From Chamaecyparis obtusa (taxonomy: Eukaryota; Streptophyta; Pinopsida; Cupressales; Cupressaceae), in assembly GCA_027943335.1 (NCBI GenBank), contig BSBK01008830.1, forward strand, positions 372,001-436,000: DNA of 64,000 nucleotides. The letters run 5' to 3'. The position numbers and the translations under genes are program-made. The notes beneath the pieces were generated by a model that was not told the origin of the DNA, did no database searches, and saw only the letters and a list, made by a program, of their open reading frames with translations. Positions 59,573 through 64,000 of the stretch are shown here, in pieces. Within the stretch, counting starts at the first letter, position 1. Every line of letters begins with the position of its first letter.

Positions 59573-62500
59573 TTACATCTTATCAAAAATGTTTTGATGG
59601 GTTTTCTTTATAGACTCCAAGAGGTTGTCCCATTCCTCTTTCAAGTTGGTAAGAGCAATATGCTCAAGACCAACTTGTACATGCATGTCAAAGATATTAT
59701 CCAACACCAAAATCTCTGGTGTTGCTATAAGTTGTTTAGCTTTGACAATATGTGCTTCAAAAATTTTCAGGTAAGGAATGAGTTCTATTTGTAACTCTGT
59801 AACCTGATCGGTGATGTGTGCTTCTTGTTTTCTTAATTCTGCTATCATTCGCTGGAGTTCTTGAACTCAGTGAATATGCTTTAAGAAAGAAGTTGGCTCG
59901 GTGATAGCTTCTTGTGTACTCAACTGTATCTCTGCTTCTAAACCTTTTATCTTTTCACTAATTTCTATAGTGAAGGTGTCTGAAGTAGAAAGCTTGATTA
60001 GAAATTGACAGATTATCTGGGTAATAGATTTTACCTCGGTAATGACTTCAAATAATTTTACCTTGTTTAGTGCCACTTCTGTGCTAATCCTTTCTGCCAA
60101 TTTGTTTTGAATCTTTGATTCTCCCTGTTCTTCTATTCTTTTGTCTACATTTGTATCAGGGACATTGATTTTTTTAGTGAGTGTAGCAAGTTGATCTAAG
60201 ATGGGAGTATTCTCATCAATATTTGTCTCCAGTACTATCTATTGTAGAATATCCCTCACATCATTTAACACTTCTTTGTGTTTTTGTTCTTGCCTTAAAT
60301 TTTCTTGTGCCACTTTCCTTGAACATAGCTCCCCATATCAACTTAGTTCCTTGGGGCTTAGAGGTCTTAGGTCACATTCTGGTATGATTATAACTTCATC
60401 AATGGTGACCAGCCCTTTGGCTTTCTTCTTTTTCTTCTTTGGTGTAAGAGGTGACTTCTTCTCACTTATAACAATAGATTTTTCTCCACTTTTTAGAGTA
60501 TCTTTCCCAATTGACACCGTATCATCCTTCTTCTGCTCCTCGGTAGATGGTGTGGGAGTCTCAGTTGTAGTGTAAGGTGGGTTCACCTCGGTCGACTTTA
60601 TTTCTTTTGGTTCCTTTGTTTCTGTAGACTATCCCTCTATTTTGTTAGGCTCATTTATATGTGCAGGTTTCTCAAGTGCTTGTATCTCACTTGTATCTTT
60701 ATTTTCCTTAGGATGAGAAGCATCAGGTTGTACTTGTGAAATTATTTCAATTGCCTCTGCAAGTATAGGTAGTTCACCTGGTAGAGATGTGAACACACTA
60801 TTAGTGTCTAATGCTTCATCTTTGTTTGGTGCAATTGTCACATCTTCATCATCCTCGTCATCAGGATCACCATTAGTGATGTCCTCAATGAGTGCATCGT
60901 CATCGGTTTTCTTTCGCAAGTGGATCTTTACTTGATCCTGTGCATCCTGTGAAATTCTCATTTCATCCTTTTGTTCGGTAATATCAATTACCTCGGTAAC
61001 TAATATACTGGTGTCCTCTATTTTCTTTCCTTTGTTATCATCAATGAAAATAGCTTTACCTTTTGAACTGTGTCTCTTCTTAGACAGTTTTAGGAATGCT
61101 TCTTGTTCAACTTTCTCTTCTGCTTTCAAAATTGATGTCCATAGAGAATCACATGTGACATCCATATCACCCACATTCTTATCCATTATTTGCATAGCTC
61201 TATTTTTTACTAGAAATCTAGCCTGATACTTTGTCATGTATTCACTTACAATAGCATAGCTAAAGTGTGAGGCTGCATGACTTAATGATTGTTCACTTTT
61301 CCTTTTCTCTGTATCTAGTGCAATAGCCCATCTCTTAGTTATTTTGTCATCAAGTTCCTTTGGCAATTGACATGTGAATTCCATTGGTACTCTCTTGAAT
61401 TTAATCATCATTTGGATAATAGCATGTTCTAGCTTTGTCTTGTCCTTAATTGACATTTTGTCAAATTTGCCTATGCCAAGATCTATAAGATTTCCATTCT
61501 CAATTATATTTTCAATTATTTCTTCTATTGTACTTTCCCTGTTATGAACTAACTTGAATTGATTAGGATCATTTTCTGTGTCAGTCTCCTCTATATCTTC
61601 TTTACTTCTTATGTATTTCCTCTTTTTCTTCAGTGTCTCAGCTACTTTCTTGTTCTTTCTCTTAACATATTTTCATGTTGGTGTAGCTACTCTTCTTTTT
61701 GCTACTTTTACTACTTCTTTCTCAGTAGGTTGTGCTACTATTGATGAACGTTTCCTCACTCCTTTAGGTTCTCGTAACTACATTTCTTGTTCAACATTGG
61801 TGGGAGGAACCGGTGTGTGATACTTTTCTTTGTTTGACTCGGTCTCCTCACTATCATAGGGATTGTTAGCCAACTATAACTGACCTTTGGTTGTTTCTTT
61901 AACTGGTGACTCCTTAGATGAGTCAGATGCATTTCCATATTTTTCTATGAGATCTTTTCTCATTTTCTTCACCCTTTAGACATTTTTCCGATCTCTATGT
62001 CTGTAGTGATTCATGACTTAGCTTCCTCATATACACAAAACCTACTAGCAGTGATATCTATCGGTAATGCCAGCAATGCATTAATAGATTTTAAAGTGAA
62101 ATCATGGTTCATTTCATATCCCATTGGTGCTAACCATTTTGTTCATAGTTCTACTGCCTTTATCATAGAGTGGTTTGTGTTGACTAAAAAACATATGTCA
62201 TCTTCAAATTTACTTACTAATTCCCTTGGAATTCTACTCCTTTGTTGCATTTTTTCTTGAAATTCCTTGAAATATGCATTAAATTCCTTATTCAGATTAT
62301 CTCCTAAACTTTTCATCATTTCACCAATTTGTGTAGTTATCGGTTTGTCAGATTGCTAGTTTACTTTACCGATACCAGGTACATATTTTTGTAGATAGAA
62401 AAACTTATAGACAAGCAGTGATCCATACTTACATGTATTGGACTTCTTTTCTTTTATTATCTTCATATTATCTTTCAATTGGTGTAGTAGCAATTCGACA

Positions 62501-63180
62501 AGATCTACCTGGTGATTTTTCTTCACAATTTTATATGCCATGTCCATGACACTGTAGGGTACACTATTTGGTCTGATAGATTGAAATATGTTGTACTTGA
62601 TGACATGTGCTATGAATTTTACCACTGGTTCTTTGATGGTTGAGATTTTGAGTGCCCTACTATCCCATTGAGCTCCAATTTTCTTTTCAATGTCGGGACA
62701 AGACAAACTTTGAAAGGCTTTGGCTTTGTCAGTTGTAGGGTACCCAGTAACCCTACTGATAATCTTCTTTGTGACCTCGATAGGTTTATCTAACCAAAAT
62801 TTTCCATCATGAAATCTGCTTAGCACAATTCTTATCTAGTCATTTTGGAAGGATTGTAGGAAGTACGTAAAACATAATAACCCTGACTCCCCAATCTTCT
62901 TGTATTCAGATTTTATCTTTCCATCTAGTCCATAGACTTGTTGATAAGAAGCAATGGTCTCAAAATCACATACTTCTCTAATTTTGCAGTGAATATAGGC
63001 CCTAACATCTTTTGTTAACAAAACCCTATCTGGAATACTAAAAAATGCACCCATATCATCTGTTTGTGCTGTGACCTTGGGATGTGGTTTAAATTTGTCC
63101 TTGATGAAATGTGCCCTAACAATTAATTCTACTTCCTCCTCAATGTTTTGCGATTTGCTTGCAGTCGATGTTGATGCCAT
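59573..63180 (-). pseudogene. Unrecognised long ORF of element D (decayed, about 1,200 codons)
   Basis: The start at 63180 (MASTSTASKSQNIEEEVELI) opens a frame that runs, with single stops, through 63180-62836, 62826-62356 and 61938-61756 in one phase. It then runs in another phase through 61456-60629, 60586-60338, 60100-59867 and 59848-59573. Features seen are a conserved-looking 'KKIISRVTGYPTTDKAKAFQ' near residue 140, a basic lysine run (SPLTPKKKKKKAKG) and acidic low-complexity (GDPDDEDDEDV). The last 170 codons are helix-rich and coiled-coil-like. I see no gag, protease, RT, integrase, signal peptide or obvious membrane segment. It lies where pol, or an env-like ORF after pol, would be. 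The function is unknown. Confidence 0.55.
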
Positions 63181-63733
63181 AAATTGTTTCTAGGGTTTTG
63201 GCAAGCAATATATAACCAGTGTTCGGTAGGCAGATGAACTTACTCGATATCACTGAAGAATTGTTGTTGGTTTGATCTATAGTAGCTTTGAATCTTTTTT
63301 GAAAATCTTTAGCTTGAACTCTTCTCTGTAAAATCTCTATTCTTTGAAATCGCAATGCAACAATGAACTCTATTTTTGTGTATATATAGACTTTTTGATA
63401 TTCCTTCTCAAACTTTAGTGCATTAAATGTGTGACCTAACTTATGATACAAAATAACTGTCAGCTTAGTAATGTCTACAATTTCCTTTGCTCAGTTAACA
63501 TATAATTTCTTCATCAGTTTGCACTGTTGTCGGTTAACCTTGTATAGTGATTACTGATGGGTAATCAACTCTCATTTCTTCTTTTACCAACTAAGTGTCA
63601 TTTGTAAACTTATAACACATAAACCATAGTGCATCTTTATTCATGCAAATTTGGTATTTGTACATCATATATAAGGAACTGTATGTAAAATGTGATCATT
63701 TGAAATGTCAGTTCCATACATACCTTTTTCATC
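63181..63733 (-). other. Gap between the two D reading frames
   Basis: There is no recognised product in these about 550 bp. The 63451-63140 frame overlaps the start of the long ORF and has no known motif. The gap could be a leader for the long ORF or the scar of a lost pol. TATATAAG on the minus strand is not obvious; the plus strand has ATATATAAGG at 63667. Confidence 0.4.
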
Positions 63734-64000
63734 TTAAGTGGAGGTACCAATGTCACCCAATCCAGTGGACGAGGTTTCACCGACAGTGTTACTTGACTCA
63801 ACATTCTCATTAGATGCTTTCTTCCACATTGTGTTCCTTAACTTCATAATTTCTACAATGTTATATCCACTCTCAAATATATGGTTTTTATCAGGTGCCC
63901 GGTCTCTGCAGTTCTTGCTTACATGACCGACCTTGTGACAGTGCATACATGTCATTCCTGCATTTGTCCAGTTTCTTGATTGTCCAATCCGACTCTTTCT
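63734..64000 (-). pseudogene. gag: Element D gag C-terminus with zinc knuckle (partial)
   Basis: The frame is open to the window edge (KSRIGQSRNWTNAG before the Met at 63955). It contains CMHCHKVGHVSKNCR, a perfect CX2CX4HX4C zinc knuckle, followed by about 55 residues and a TGA/TAA-type end at 63734-63736. A zinc knuckle at this place fits the end of a copia-type gag, which binds RNA. The upstream capsid part lies outside the window. It could also belong to another nucleic-acid-binding protein. Confidence 0.65.

Noticed and set aside
60201..60575. A plus-strand frame rich in F and S, like a membrane protein
   Set aside because: It is antisense to the lysine- and glutamate-rich part of the D ORF; poly-F comes from poly-K codons.

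Overview
This window looks like nuclear, heterochromatin-type DNA from a seed plant with a large, retrotransposon-swollen genome. A conifer or other gymnosperm is my guess, but nothing here proves it. I find no convincing host gene, tRNA, rRNA or CRISPR. Almost everything is decayed LTR retrotransposon, AT-rich and full of in-frame stops, many of them TAG where CAG or TGG would be expected. The elements are nested, and several joints are fixed by perfect 5-bp target-site duplications (TSDs).

Left part (1-15700). Positions 1 to about 3200 hold an LTR-like repeat related to the larger LTRs further right. A small minus-strand Ty3/gypsy element, A (about 3205-10393), follows; it has gag and a ruined protease but no recognisable polymerase. 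Then come a minus-strand copia LTR with its polypurine tract (10891-12428), a plus-strand LTR starting TGTAATACCCC (12440-13589), a poorly defined stretch, and a partial copia-like LTR (about 15164-15700).

Main part (15701-58102). A large minus-strand Ty3/gypsy element, C, fills this region. Its 3' LTR is split into 15701-16237 and 39228-42485, its body is 42486-57789, and its 5' LTR begins at 57790. C received four insertions. Element B (16238-39222, TSD GTGAC) is another minus-strand gypsy element. A solo LTR (40391-41242) has TSD AGATC. A plus-strand Ty1/copia element, E (45349-53068), has TSD CATAT. A minus-strand copia-like element, D, starts at 58103 and runs off the right edge. B itself carries element N (20669-31324, TSD GACCT), which has 4.1-kb LTRs around only 2.4 kb of internal DNA.

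How the genes fit. B and C both read gag, protease, an RNase H domain, reverse transcriptase, a degenerate second RNase H, integrase. The extra RNase H therefore lies before the reverse transcriptase. N has no polymerase but shares primer-binding site and LTR-edge sequence with C, so it looks like a non-autonomous partner of C-type elements. D shows a gag zinc knuckle followed by an unrecognised decayed frame of about 1,200 codons where pol would be expected. The N and D reading frames, the RNase H order, and several repeat motifs at primer-binding sites, polypurine tracts and LTRs are the most interesting parts.
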